From positions 1 through 26,011 of the forward strand of contig CAZYKR010000021.1 in the NCBI GenBank assembly GCA_964648005.1: a DNA stretch of 26,011 bases. The letters run 5' to 3'. How positions within the stretch are numbered: position 1 is the stretch's first letter; every line of letters starts with the position of its first letter. The translations under genes and the position numbers were made by a program. This document shows, in pieces, positions 7,225-14,107 of the stretch. The DNA comes from JAGQTE01 sp964648005 (GTDB lineage: Bacteria; Actinomycetota; Acidimicrobiia; Acidimicrobiales; Acidimicrobilacustridaceae). The notes under the pieces are model-generated. The model was not told the DNA's origin. It did no database searches and saw only the letters and a program-made list of their open reading frames with translations.

Positions 7225-8627
7225 GCCGCGGTGCCGCCGACGGTCAGGCTCGACACCCGCAGCGTCGGGACGCCGTCGCCCACCGGCACGCCCTGGCCGT
7301 CCTTGCCGCAGGTGCCGGGCGAGCCCATGGCGAAGTCGTTGCCGACGGCGTCGATCCGCTGGAGCACCTCGGGACCGTTCCCGATGAGGTTGCCTTCGCG
7401 CAGCGGCTCGGTGATGCGCCCGTCCTCGATGAGGTACGCCTCCGTCATCCCGAACACGAAGTCGCCGGTGGCGGTGTTGACGGACCCGCCGCCGAGGTGG
7501 GCGATGTACACGCCGTTCGGCGTCGACGCCACGATCTCATCCGGGTCGTCGGTGCCGGCGAGCAGGTAGGTGTTGGTCATGCGCACCATCGGTAGGTGCT
7601 GGTAGCTCTGGCGACGGCCGTTGCCCGAGGACGGTCGACCTTCCTTGCGGGCGCGCAGCAGGTCCCACATGTAGTCGGTGAGCACGCCGTCTTGGATCAA
7701 CACGTTGCGCGCCGCCGGGTGGCCCTCGTCGTCGATGCCGATGTTGCCCCACTCCTTGGCCATCGTCCCGTCGTCGACGAGGGTGACCAGCGGGGATGCG
7801 ACCTGGTCGCCGACGCGGCCGCGGAACACCGACGCGCCCTTGGCGACGAGGTCGGCCTCGAGGCCGTGGCCGCATGCCTCGTGGAAGAGCACGCCACCCC
7901 CGCCCGGGCCGATCACCACGGGCAGCTCGCCGCTCGGTGCCGGGCGAGCCGCCAGCTTGGTCAGCGCACGGTCGGCGGCCCGGCGCGCCAGCTCGGCGAC
8001 ATCGTGCTGGTCGAAGAGCTCGAAGCCGATCGTGTAGCCGACCGACTCGCGGCCGGTCTGCATGCCGGTGTCGCCGGTGGCCACGCAGCTCACCGAGAAC
8101 AGGGTGCGCACGGTGTCGTCGCCGGCGAGCAGGCCGTCGGAGTTGGCGACGAGGATGCGGCGACGGCTGTCGGCGTAGCTGGCCGAAACCTGGGTGATCG
8201 CTCCGCCCTGGGTGCGCGCCGCGTCGTCGGCTCGGGTGAGCAGCTCGACCTTGGTGCCCTTGGGGACGTCGGCTGGGTAGGTCTCGATGGCGTAGCCGCG
8301 GTCGGTCGCCCGCCGTTCGAGCACCGCCACGGTCGCCCCGGCGCCGCCGGAGCGGGCCGCGGCGGCCGCGGCCTCGGCGGCCGCCCGCAGCCCGGCCTCC
8401 GACAGGTCGGCGGTGTGGGCGAAGCCCGTGGTCTCGCCGACGACGACGCGGATGCCCGCCCCGCGATCACGACCTGACGTCAGCTCCTCGACCTTGCCGT
8501 CGTCGAGGTAGGCGCTCGACGCACGCTTGTCCTCCACGAAGACCTCGGCGAACTCCCCGCCCGTGCGCAACGCGGCGTCGAGCGTGGCCTCGACCACCGA
8601 CACGTCGATCAGATCGGCTCCGGACAC
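7221..8627 (-). CDS. tldD: TldD zinc metalloprotease subunit
   Basis: A 468-aa protein with the TldD catalytic motif HEACGH (residues 249-254, two His ligands and the catalytic Glu) and the C-terminal GTCGKDGQ, whose Cys440 supplies the third zinc ligand in characterised TldD. It forms the active subunit of the TldD/TldE heterodimeric protease, which cleaves unfolded peptides in a chamber between the subunits. Known roles include gyrase-inhibitor and microcin B17 processing and RiPP leader removal; the substrate here is unknown, and no RiPP precursor or modifying enzyme is visible nearby. GTG 8627 has a good ribosome binding site (GAGGAG about 6 bases upstream). It is the first gene of a five-gene overlapping chain ending with DUF402. 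Confidence 0.93.
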   Translation of the reverse strand: MSGADLIDVSVVEATLDAALRTGGEFAEVFVEDKRASSAYLDDGKVEELTSGRDRGAGIRVVVGETTGFAHTADLSEAGLRAAAEAAAAAARSGGAGATVAVLERRATDRGYAIETYPADVPKGTKVELLTRADDAARTQGGAITQVSASYADSRRRILVANSDGLLAGDDTVRTLFSVSCVATGDTGMQTGRESVGYTIGFELFDQHDVAELARRAADRALTKLAARPAPSGELPVVIGPGGGGVLFHEACGHGLEADLVAKGASVFRGRVGDQVASPLVTLVDDGTMAKEWGNIGIDDEGHPAARNVLIQDGVLTDYMWDLLRARKEGRPSSGNGRRQSYQHLPMVRMTNTYLLAGTDDPDEIVASTPNGVYIAHLGGGSVNTATGDFVFGMTEAYLIEDGRITEPLREGNLIGNGPEVLQRIDAVGNDFAMGSPGTCGKDGQGVPVGDGVPTLRVSSLTVGGTAA

Positions 8628-8723
8628 CCGTGCTCCTCGTGGCTCGCGCCGGTCCGCCTCGCGCGGCCGGCGTCGGGATGGCGCTCGGCCCGGACACGGG
8701 CCGGCACACCCCCGGCCCGGAGC

Positions 8724-8729
8724 AGGCTA
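8724..8729 (-). promoter_or_regulatory. -10 box TAGCCT for the tldD operon
   Basis: The plus strand reads AGGCTA. It is the only TANNNT-type box I see close upstream of tldD on the minus strand. It would give an mRNA leader of about 90 bases containing the GAGGAG ribosome binding site. No -35 was recognised. Confidence 0.35.
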
Positions 8730-8843
8730 GCGCCGTGCCGGGCGCACGCCGCCGGGCCGCGTCGGGGTCGGATCTGGCCGGACGCGCCCCCGTCACGGGC
8801 TCGGCGCGCGCGGCGTGGCTGGCCGTCGCCAGGGCTGCGGTCC

Positions 8844-8849
8844 TATCGT
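8844..8849 (+). promoter_or_regulatory. -10 box TATCGT, leaderless-type
   Basis: TATCGT ends exactly 6 bases before ATG 8856, and no Shine-Dalgarno precedes that ATG. This fits a leaderless transcript starting at the initiator codon. Confidence 0.55.
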
Positions 8850-8855
8850 GCGACG

Positions 8856-9236
8856 ATGCGACTGGAACCGGGACTGCGGGCCGAAGTCGAGCTGGACGTC
8901 GCCGACGCCGACACCGCGGTCGCCCTCCGATCGGGCAGCGTGCCGGTGCTCGCCACGCCACGGGTCGTCGCCCTGTGCGAGGAGGCGGCGGTCAAGGTCC
9001 TCGACGGCCGCCTCGATGCCGGCGAGACGACGGTCGGGATGCAGGTACAACTCGACCATCTGGCGCCGACGGCCGTGGGGCACCGCGTCGCCGCCGAGGC
9101 GACGATCGAGCGGGTCACCGGTCGCCGCATCACCTTCACCGTGTCGGTCAACGACGAGCGTGGCCTGATCGCAGTCGGCCGCGTCACCCGGGTGGTCGTC
9201 GACATCGAGCGCTTCCTCGACAAAGCAGGGCGCTGA
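8856..9236 (+). CDS. FlK-like hotdog-fold thioesterase
   Basis: A 126-aa single hotdog domain. The fluoroacetyl-CoA thioesterase FlK uses Thr42, Glu50 and His76. Here T34, E42 and H68 occur with exactly the same spacing (8 and 26 residues), inside VPVLATPRVVALCEEAA and QLDHLAPTAVG. The following GRRITFTVSVNDERGLIAVG is also typical of the family. It should hydrolyse a short acyl-CoA in the cytosol. Most FlK-like proteins are not fluoroacetate-related, so the natural substrate is open. It stands alone, starts at ATG 8856 directly behind a TATCGT box, and converges on the membrane glycosyltransferase gene, with which it shares a stop-codon palindrome. Confidence 0.85.
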   Translation: MRLEPGLRAEVELDVADADTAVALRSGSVPVLATPRVVALCEEAAVKVLDGRLDAGETTVGMQVQLDHLAPTAVGHRVAAEATIERVTGRRITFTVSVNDERGLIAVGRVTRVVVDIERFLDKAGR

Positions 9237-9250
9237 ACCGCCGGTTCAGC
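9232..9250. terminator. Shared bidirectional hairpin containing both stop codons
   Basis: GCTGAACCG C CGGTTCAGC is a perfect 9+9 inverted repeat (8 bp with a 3-base loop in RNA). The thioesterase stop (9234-9236) and the glycosyltransferase stop (9246-9248, minus) lie symmetrically in the two arms. There is no U-tract on either side. Confidence 0.55.
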
Positions 9251-10592
9251 TCGAGGGGTCCACACGCCTCCGGGCCCCTGCCACAGCAACGAGGCTGAGC
9301 GCGGAGCCGACGCAGAGCAGGACGTCGATCGGGACGCGCCCGGTCGGCGTGGCGACGACCAGCAGCAGCTGGGTGCCCAAGATCGCCATCGCCGCCAGCC
9401 CGACCAGCTCCGCCCCACGGCTGCGTCGGGCGCGGAGCAGTCCCACGACGCCGGCGAGCCCGACGGCGAGCCCGGCCACGACGGCGATCGGCCGCAGGCG
9501 CGCCGGGACGCCGTCGCGCGCATCGGCCAGCCGGTTCGGCTCGACCTGGAGCTCGAGCACCGCCAGCGCATTGCGCCCCGCCGCCGCCACCAGCTGGCGG
9601 GGGTGCGCACGCAGGTCGTCGACGGCGCGCTCGCGCAGGGCACGATCCCAGGCCGCCTCGTCGAACCGGGTGAGCGCCAGGTCGTCGAAGCGCCCGTCCA
9701 CCGACGCGTCGGCCCCCACACCCGACGCCGCCGCCTCGTCCGAGTAGAGCGCTGCCAGCTGGCGGCCGACGTCGGTCGACACGACCGGCACGCCGAGCAG
9801 CATCGAGTTCCGCAGCAGCCAGGGGAACAGCACGAGGCCCACCACGAGCGCGAACCACCCGGCGCGGCGCCAGTCGAGGCGCCAGCCGGTCCACGCCAGC
9901 AGGACGACCGCCAGCACCAGGTACTCCGGCCGCGCCAGGACCAGCGCCCCGACGGCGACGGCGGCCGCCACCGCACGGCCGTCGAGCAGCAGCACCAGCG
10001 TCGTCACCAGGAGCAATGCCACGAGCGACGACGCCAACGGGACCACGTCGCGCGCGGCGACGGCCGGGGCGGCGGCGACCAGCAGCCCCGCCACCAGACC
10101 GGTCAGCGACGCGGCGGCGGTCGGTGCCGCGGTGGCCGGCTGCGACGAGGCGCCGGGCGAGGCGTCGGCATCGGAACGACCGAAGGCCAGGGCGCCGACG
10201 CGCACGCCGAGCCGGTCGACCACCAACACGACGCCGATGCCCAGACCGAGGCTGACCAGGCGTGCGGCCGTCACCGACCGACCGAGGACCTCGAACACGG
10301 TGCCCAGCACGAACGGGTACGCCGGGGGCACCAGCGCCGTCGGGTGCAGCTCGACCTGTGGCGCGACCCCCGACAGTCCGAGCCCCCCGGCGAGACGCGC
10401 CGCCAGGTCGACCTGGAGGGCTGCGTCACCGACGACAGGATCACCGCGCATGGCCGCCAACAGCGCCAGCCGCACCGCCAGCGCCACGCCCACCAACACC
10501 CCGACCCGTGCCGCGCCTGACACGGACGCGAGCCGGTCGAGGGCGCCGGACCCCGGTGCAGGCACTCGGCGCAGGTCGGAGACAGCGGCCAC
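9246..10592 (-). CDS. GT-C-type membrane glycosyltransferase (PMT_2/ArnT-like)
   Basis: A 448-aa integral membrane protein with about ten hydrophobic helices. After the first helix comes a short extracytoplasmic loop containing VVGDAALQVDLAARLAGGLGL, then HPTALVPPAYPFVLG. This arrangement (acidic residue in the first loop, then a PP-aYP-type motif) is typical of PMT_2/glycosyltransferase-39-like and related GT-C enzymes that transfer sugars from polyprenyl-phosphate donors. A soluble loop of about 90 residues lies in the second half (roughly 275-365). The acceptor and sugar are unknown. The start is GTG 10592, with a TACGGT box 9 bases before it. It converges on the thioesterase gene. Confidence 0.75.
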   Translation of the reverse strand: MAAVSDLRRVPAPGSGALDRLASVSGAARVGVLVGVALAVRLALLAAMRGDPVVGDAALQVDLAARLAGGLGLSGVAPQVELHPTALVPPAYPFVLGTVFEVLGRSVTAARLVSLGLGIGVVLVVDRLGVRVGALAFGRSDADASPGASSQPATAAPTAAASLTGLVAGLLVAAAPAVAARDVVPLASSLVALLLVTTLVLLLDGRAVAAAVAVGALVLARPEYLVLAVVLLAWTGWRLDWRRAGWFALVVGLVLFPWLLRNSMLLGVPVVSTDVGRQLAALYSDEAAASGVGADASVDGRFDDLALTRFDEAAWDRALRERAVDDLRAHPRQLVAAAGRNALAVLELQVEPNRLADARDGVPARLRPIAVVAGLAVGLAGVVGLLRARRSRGAELVGLAAMAILGTQLLLVVATPTGRVPIDVLLCVGSALSLVAVAGARRRVDPSS

Positions 10593-10601
10593 GAGTCGCT
10601 C

Positions 10602-10607
10602 ACCGTA
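10602..10607 (-). promoter_or_regulatory. Possible -10 box TACGGT
   Basis: The plus strand reads ACCGTA, 9 bases before GTG 10592. The spacing is slightly long for a strictly leaderless start, so this is a weaker member of the series. Confidence 0.3.
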
Positions 10608-10664
10608 GTCGTGCCCGCCGGCGCCGCCGGCGACGTGGGTGCGGGCGGCGGACGGCGCCTGGAC

Positions 10665-11540
10665 TCAGGCCGGTGCGGCAGCGGCGATCTCGTCGAGGAA
10701 CGCCACCAGCGCGTCGCGCCAGGCATCGGGCGCTTCGACCTGTGGGCTGTGGCCGCCGTCGGGCAGCACGGCGAGCCGGGCGTCGGGCAGGACCTCGGCC
10801 ATGTGCCTGCTCGGCTCGACGAACAACTCGTCGAGCGCGCCGACCATCACCAAGGTCGGCGTCCTGATTCCCAGGAGTCGGTCGTAGGTGTCGAGCTCCC
10901 CGCCGATGGCCGGCAGCATCGCGGCGTACATCTCCGCGGCGCAGGCGCGCAGGTTGCGGTCGCCGCGCGCCGCCCAGTCGGGCCGCTCGGCCCGGAGGCG
11001 CCGGTCAGCCTCCGTCACCAGCGGCCCGTCATCGCCGAGCGCCGCCACGGCGTCCGCGACGGCGGGCATCCCGCCGGTGCGGGCCAGCTCCACCCCGAGC
11101 GCCAACAGGTTCGGGTCGACCGGGACCGATCGGTACGACGTGTCCATGAGCACCAGGCCATCGAGGCGTTCGGGTGCCATGGCAGCCAGCTCCTGCGCCA
11201 CCATGCCGCCCATGGAATGGCCGAGGAGGACGAACCGGCCCCAGCCCAGGGCGTCGGCCACCTCCAGGGCATCCGCTGCGAACAGCTCGACGGCATACGC
11301 CCGCTCGTCGGCCGGCTTGGCGCTGTCGCCGTGGCCGCGATGGTCCGGGCCGACGACGTGCCAGCCGAGCGACGCCAGCTCGTCGTACCAGTCGTCGAAG
11401 TCACCCCGGGTGCCGGTGAAGCCGTGCAGCAGCAACAACGGCCGCCCGCCGACGCCCGCCTCGGTGACGGCGATCTCGATGGTCGGGGTGCCGAGCCCCG
11501 CCAGGTCGACGGCCTCGATCTCGATCGTGCGCTGGTGCAT
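10665..11540 (-). CDS. Alpha/beta hydrolase
   Basis: A 291-aa protein of the alpha/beta hydrolase-1 family. It shows the oxyanion-hole LLLHGF (about 37-41), DHRGHGDS (66-73), the nucleophile elbow GHSMGG (Ser109), the acid in MVGALDELF (Asp237) and the base in DGGHSPQVEAP (His264). The triad is complete. Such proteins are cytosolic esterases, lactonases, C-C hydrolases or dehalogenase-like enzymes, and nothing in the sequence fixes the substrate. The start is ATG 11540. A TAGGGT box at 11591-11596 would give a leader of about 45 bases. The gene follows the TAG-split lipoprotein gene by 60 bases on the same strand. Confidence 0.88.
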   Translation of the reverse strand: MHQRTIEIEAVDLAGLGTPTIEIAVTEAGVGGRPLLLLHGFTGTRGDFDDWYDELASLGWHVVGPDHRGHGDSAKPADERAYAVELFAADALEVADALGWGRFVLLGHSMGGMVAQELAAMAPERLDGLVLMDTSYRSVPVDPNLLALGVELARTGGMPAVADAVAALGDDGPLVTEADRRLRAERPDWAARGDRNLRACAAEMYAAMLPAIGGELDTYDRLLGIRTPTLVMVGALDELFVEPSRHMAEVLPDARLAVLPDGGHSPQVEAPDAWRDALVAFLDEIAAAAPA

Positions 11541-11590
11541 CGGTCCCCCGACGTGTGCTGGCGCCGGCTCCGCCGGCCGACGCGCCCGGG

Positions 11591-11596
11591 ACCCTA
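11591..11596 (-). promoter_or_regulatory. Possible -10 box TAGGGT for the alpha/beta hydrolase
   Basis: The plus strand reads ACCCTA just past the end of the lipoprotein gene. It would start transcription near 11584 and give a leader of roughly 45 bases with a small GC-rich stem (11563-11577). Confidence 0.3.
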
Positions 11597-11600
11597 GCGC

Positions 11601-12083
11601 TCAGTCGCCCCAGTCCGACGCGGTCGTACGCGACGTGCTCGGCGCGGTCGTCGTGGTGGTGCGCTGGGCGCCGGTGGGTTCGTCGTCGCCGCCCGTACTG
11701 GCCTTGTCGGCGGTCGCCGACTCGCCTTCGCCGGCCGCCTCGTACTCCTGTTTGGTCACCTCCGTGACCTCGTCGTCGCCGGGCACGGCGATGGCGATGT
11801 CCTCGCTGCCGAGGTCGTAGAACTCGACCCGGTACTCGAGCGTGCCGCCGAGGCCGGCGACCTCCGCCGCCGTCTCGGGGTCGGTGCGCTCGAGGAAGTC
11901 CTCGAGGTCGAAGGTGAGCACCTCGCGCATGACGACGCCGCTGGTGGTGTGGATCCACAGGTCGAGCGGCACGGACGATCCCTCGAAGGCCGCCCAGTCC
12001 CCGGCGCAATCCTGGGAGAACGCCTTGACAGCGGCGCCGAGGTCGACCTCTGTGCGGAAGTGCACCGCCGGGAAGCCGGCCAC
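11601..12083 (-). CDS. C-terminal fragment of a split LppX/LprG-like lipoprotein
   Basis: 160 aa from GTG 12083. It lies in the same frame as the upstream fragment, two codons past its TAG stop. The text (GFPAVHFRTEVDLGAAVKAF, then PLDLWIHTTSGVVMREVL, then EYRVEFYDLGSEDIAIAVP) resembles the C-terminal half of LppX/LprAFG-type lipoproteins, which bind lipids in a hydrophobic cavity outside the cytoplasmic membrane. It ends in a Thr/Ser-rich low-complexity tail. Alone it lacks a signal peptide and half the fold. An AGGAG formed by the stop codon and the next codon lies 3 bases before the GTG, so re-initiation is conceivable; a nonsense mutation or a sequence error is equally possible. Confidence 0.6.
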   Translation of the reverse strand: MAGFPAVHFRTEVDLGAAVKAFSQDCAGDWAAFEGSSVPLDLWIHTTSGVVMREVLTFDLEDFLERTDPETAAEVAGLGGTLEYRVEFYDLGSEDIAIAVPGDDEVTEVTKQEYEAAGEGESATADKASTGGDDEPTGAQRTTTTTAPSTSRTTASDWGD

Positions 12084-12089
12084 CTTCTC

Positions 12090-12734
12090 CTAGCCGACCT
12101 CCTCGACGGCGCTCCCCGAGCTCCCGGCGACGTCGAGCAAGGTCAGCGCGTCGGCCCCACCGAACGGCACGAACCCCTGACCGAGACCGTCGTCCCCGCA
12201 CGGGTCGAGGTAGCGCATCCATGGGGTCGTCACGCCGAGCAGCGCCGCCGCCGCCTCGTCCTGCACGTAGATGTCGGAGCCGTGGGCGACGCCGCGGCTG
12301 GGCTCGAGACCGCCCGCCTTCCCGATGCGGCCCGGGGTGATCTCGAGCTCGGCGAGGTCGTCGGAGAGCACGAACGCACCGTCCGCCTGCAGGAGCTCGC
12401 CGTCGATCATCCCGGTGTCGGCGATCGTCAGCTGCACGTGCAGCCGCCCGCGATCGGTGGTGGAGGTGCGCTCGACCGACTCCTCGACCGATTCGAGATC
12501 GGCGGTCGGGAGGAAGCCGCCGAGCGCGCCGCCCAACCCGGACGAGGTCGTCGTGTCCTGCGCCGAGCCGCCCGACGACGCGCAGGCGCCGGCGAGCACC
12601 ACCGCACCGGTGGCGACGGCGACGGCCGTCCAACGCCGGCGGCCGCCGCTCGCACGCGCCGGCGCACCGGTCGCGGCGCGCCGGCACCGGTCGGTTGTCG
12701 TGCTCTGCGCCTCGCGCCGCTGCGTCGCACCCAC
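12090..12734 (-). CDS. N-terminal fragment of a split LppX/LprG-like lipoprotein
   Basis: 214 aa from GTG 12734. After a basic n-region comes a hydrophobic stretch ending in VVLAGACASS, a lipobox-like site with the Cys at about residue 51, then a Gly/Ser/Thr linker. The folded part (ESVERTSTTDRGRLHVQLTI, then DGAFVLSDDLAELEITPG) looks like the first half of an LppX/LprAFG-type lipid-binding lipoprotein, though the similarity is by pattern only. Translation ends at TAG (12092-12090), right where the fold should continue, and the same frame runs on for 160+ codons. A TACCCT box (12743-12748) precedes the start by 8 bases. Confidence 0.65.
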   Translation of the reverse strand: MGATQRREAQSTTTDRCRRAATGAPARASGGRRRWTAVAVATGAVVLAGACASSGGSAQDTTTSSGLGGALGGFLPTADLESVEESVERTSTTDRGRLHVQLTIADTGMIDGELLQADGAFVLSDDLAELEITPGRIGKAGGLEPSRGVAHGSDIYVQDEAAAALLGVTTPWMRYLDPCGDDGLGQGFVPFGGADALTLLDVAGSSGSAVEEVG

Positions 12735-12742
12735 GGCGCCCC

Positions 12743-12748
12743 AGGGTA
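12743..12748 (-). promoter_or_regulatory. -10 box TACCCT for the split lipoprotein gene
   Basis: The plus strand reads AGGGTA, 8 bases before GTG 12734, which fits a leaderless or almost leaderless start. It faces away from the TAGACT box of the flippase-like gene in the same intergenic region. Confidence 0.4.
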
Positions 12749-12810
12749 GGGCGTGACCTCACCCGACGTCCCAGCAGCGGCCCGCCGAAGGTGGCGATGG
12801 GCGGCGTTCG

Positions 12811-12816
12811 TAGACT
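12811..12816 (+). promoter_or_regulatory. -10 box TAGACT, pointing at an ATC codon
   Basis: TAGACT is followed after exactly 6 bases by ATC (12823), which is in frame with the flippase-like protein. By analogy with the other boxes here this is where a leaderless start codon would be expected. Confidence 0.5.
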
Positions 12817-12933
12817 GGCTCGATCGACCCCGCTGAGATCACCGAACCCGGCACGACGCCGCCGCACGAGCGGCCGGGCGAGCTCGTCGAGGAGCTCGCC
12901 GACTTCGCCGAGACGCCGGTCGCCGATCTGGTC

Positions 12934-13941
12934 GTGGACGCCACCGCAGCCGCCGAGCCCGACGCGCGGCAGCGCCGGAGGTGGGTCCTGCCGCTGCGCA
13001 TCGCCATCTCGCTCGGCTTGCTCGGGCTGCTGGTGTGGAAGATCCCCGACTTCGACGTCGCCGAGCTCGTGCCGACGTGGTCGGCGGCGACCGTGGTGTG
13101 GCTCGCCGTCCTGCTGGGCACCATGGCGGTCGCCGTCGTCGCCTCCGCCCTGCGCTGGCAGCAGATGCTGGCGGCGCTCGGGCACGAGGTCGGGTTCGGG
13201 CGACTCGTCACCACGACCTGGGCCGGGCAGTTCGTGTCGAACGTGCTGCCGACGACGATCGGCGGCGACGTGCTGCGGATCGCCCGCGTGGCGCGCGACA
13301 CCGGCAACGCGCCCGACACCTTCGCGTCGGTGGCGCTGGAGCGGCTGACCGGCTGGCTCGTCCTGCCGCTGATCAGCCTGACGGGGCTCGCCCTCGATCC
13401 GGCGTTGCGCCAACTCGACGAGGCCACGCGGGTCGCGGTCATCGTGGCGCTCGTGACCCTCGGCGGTCTCGTGGCCATCCTCGTCGCCGCGTACCACCCG
13501 CGCCTCGGTGGTCGGTGGGCCACCAGCGAGGGATGGCAGCGGTTCATCGGCGCCGTCCATCTCGGCATCGGCCGCCTGCGCCACCGGCCTCGCCGGGCCG
13601 CGAGCGTCCTGGCGGCGGGCGTCGTGTACCAGCTGTTGCTGTGCGTGGCGGCGTGGGCGGCGGCGCAGCTCCTCGGCATCGATCAGGTCACGCTCGCCGT
13701 GATGGTGGCCTTCTACCCCGCCGTCCTCGTCGCCCAGGTGCTGCCGCTCGGCATCGCCGGGCTCGGCGTGCGCGAGGGCGCGTTCGTGCTGTTCCTGACA
13801 CCGCTCGGCGTCCCGGCGGAGCAGGCGGTGGCGCTCGGCCTGGTGCTCTACCTCGCCAACCTCGTCGTCAGCCTCGGCGGCGCTCCGGTGGTGGCGTTCG
13901 GCCGTGACGACACCGCTCGCCACACCGTCGAGGCGCCGTGA
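12934..13941 (+). CDS. Flippase-like membrane protein (LPG synthase TM / UPF0104 family)
   Basis: A 335-aa protein with about seven to eight membrane helices. GQFVSNVLPTTIGGDVLRI followed by ALERLTGW, and later LPLGIAGLGVREGAFVLFL, are the hallmark blocks of the lysylphosphatidylglycerol-synthetase transmembrane (flippase-like) family. Members move or modify membrane lipids; this one lacks the soluble synthetase domain. GTG 12934 is the first standard start in the frame. The frame is open back to a TAG at 12811, and the intervening codons read like protein (acidic, Pro/Glu-rich), so translation may begin upstream at a non-standard codon such as ATC 12823. A strong hairpin (13963-13990) follows the stop. 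Confidence 0.8.
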   Translation: MDATAAAEPDARQRRRWVLPLRIAISLGLLGLLVWKIPDFDVAELVPTWSAATVVWLAVLLGTMAVAVVASALRWQQMLAALGHEVGFGRLVTTTWAGQFVSNVLPTTIGGDVLRIARVARDTGNAPDTFASVALERLTGWLVLPLISLTGLALDPALRQLDEATRVAVIVALVTLGGLVAILVAAYHPRLGGRWATSEGWQRFIGAVHLGIGRLRHRPRRAASVLAAGVVYQLLLCVAAWAAAQLLGIDQVTLAVMVAFYPAVLVAQVLPLGIAGLGVREGAFVLFLTPLGVPAEQAVALGLVLYLANLVVSLGGAPVVAFGRDDTARHTVEAP

Positions 13942-13962
13942 GCGTGTCTGCCCGAGGGTTGC

Positions 13963-13990
13963 GCCCGGCCGGGCACCCGCCCGGCCGGGC
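13963..13990 (+). terminator. GC-rich hairpin after the flippase-like gene
   Basis: GCCCGGCCGGGC occurs twice, separated by ACCC. Since the 12-mer is itself a palindrome, the two copies form a perfect 12-bp stem with a 4-base loop, 21 bases past the stop codon. No U-tract follows. Confidence 0.6.
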
Positions 13991-14037
13991 CCGCTGCGCC
14001 GCAGGGGGCGTCATGGTGCGCCGGGGCCCGATGGGCG

Positions 14038-14043
14038 TATCGT
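14038..14043 (+). promoter_or_regulatory. Possible -10 box TATCGT for dxs
   Basis: Identical to the box before the thioesterase gene, but 64 bases before ATG 14108. This would give a dxs leader of nearly 60 bases. No obvious Shine-Dalgarno lies in that leader. Confidence 0.35.
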
Positions 14044-14107
14044 GGGATCTGCTCGTGCCGGCGACGCGCCGCACGGTGCAACGACGAACCATGGCAGCAC
14101 CCACCCG

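Noticed and set aside
8856..9236. Evidence for a fluoroacetate-resistance locus
   Set aside because: Only the FlK-like protein is present; such homologs are widespread and usually unrelated to fluorine metabolism.
10616..10632. CGCCGGC-GCC-GCCGGCG as terminator of the alpha/beta hydrolase gene
   Set aside because: The stem is short, pure G/C and expected often by chance here; a similar stem at 11563-11577 sits in a putative leader. Neither has supporting context.
12090..12092. TAG decoded as pyrrolysine in the split lipoprotein
   Set aside because: No pyl genes are visible, the protein is not a methylamine methyltransferase, and no other gene in the window reads through TAG; mutation, re-initiation or error is simpler.
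11401..13923. A very long minus-strand open frame (about 840 codons) across the hydrolase, lipoprotein and flippase region
   Set aside because: It is antisense or out of frame to three well-supported genes, and its translation is Arg/His/Asp-rich low complexity, the usual shadow in GC-rich DNA.
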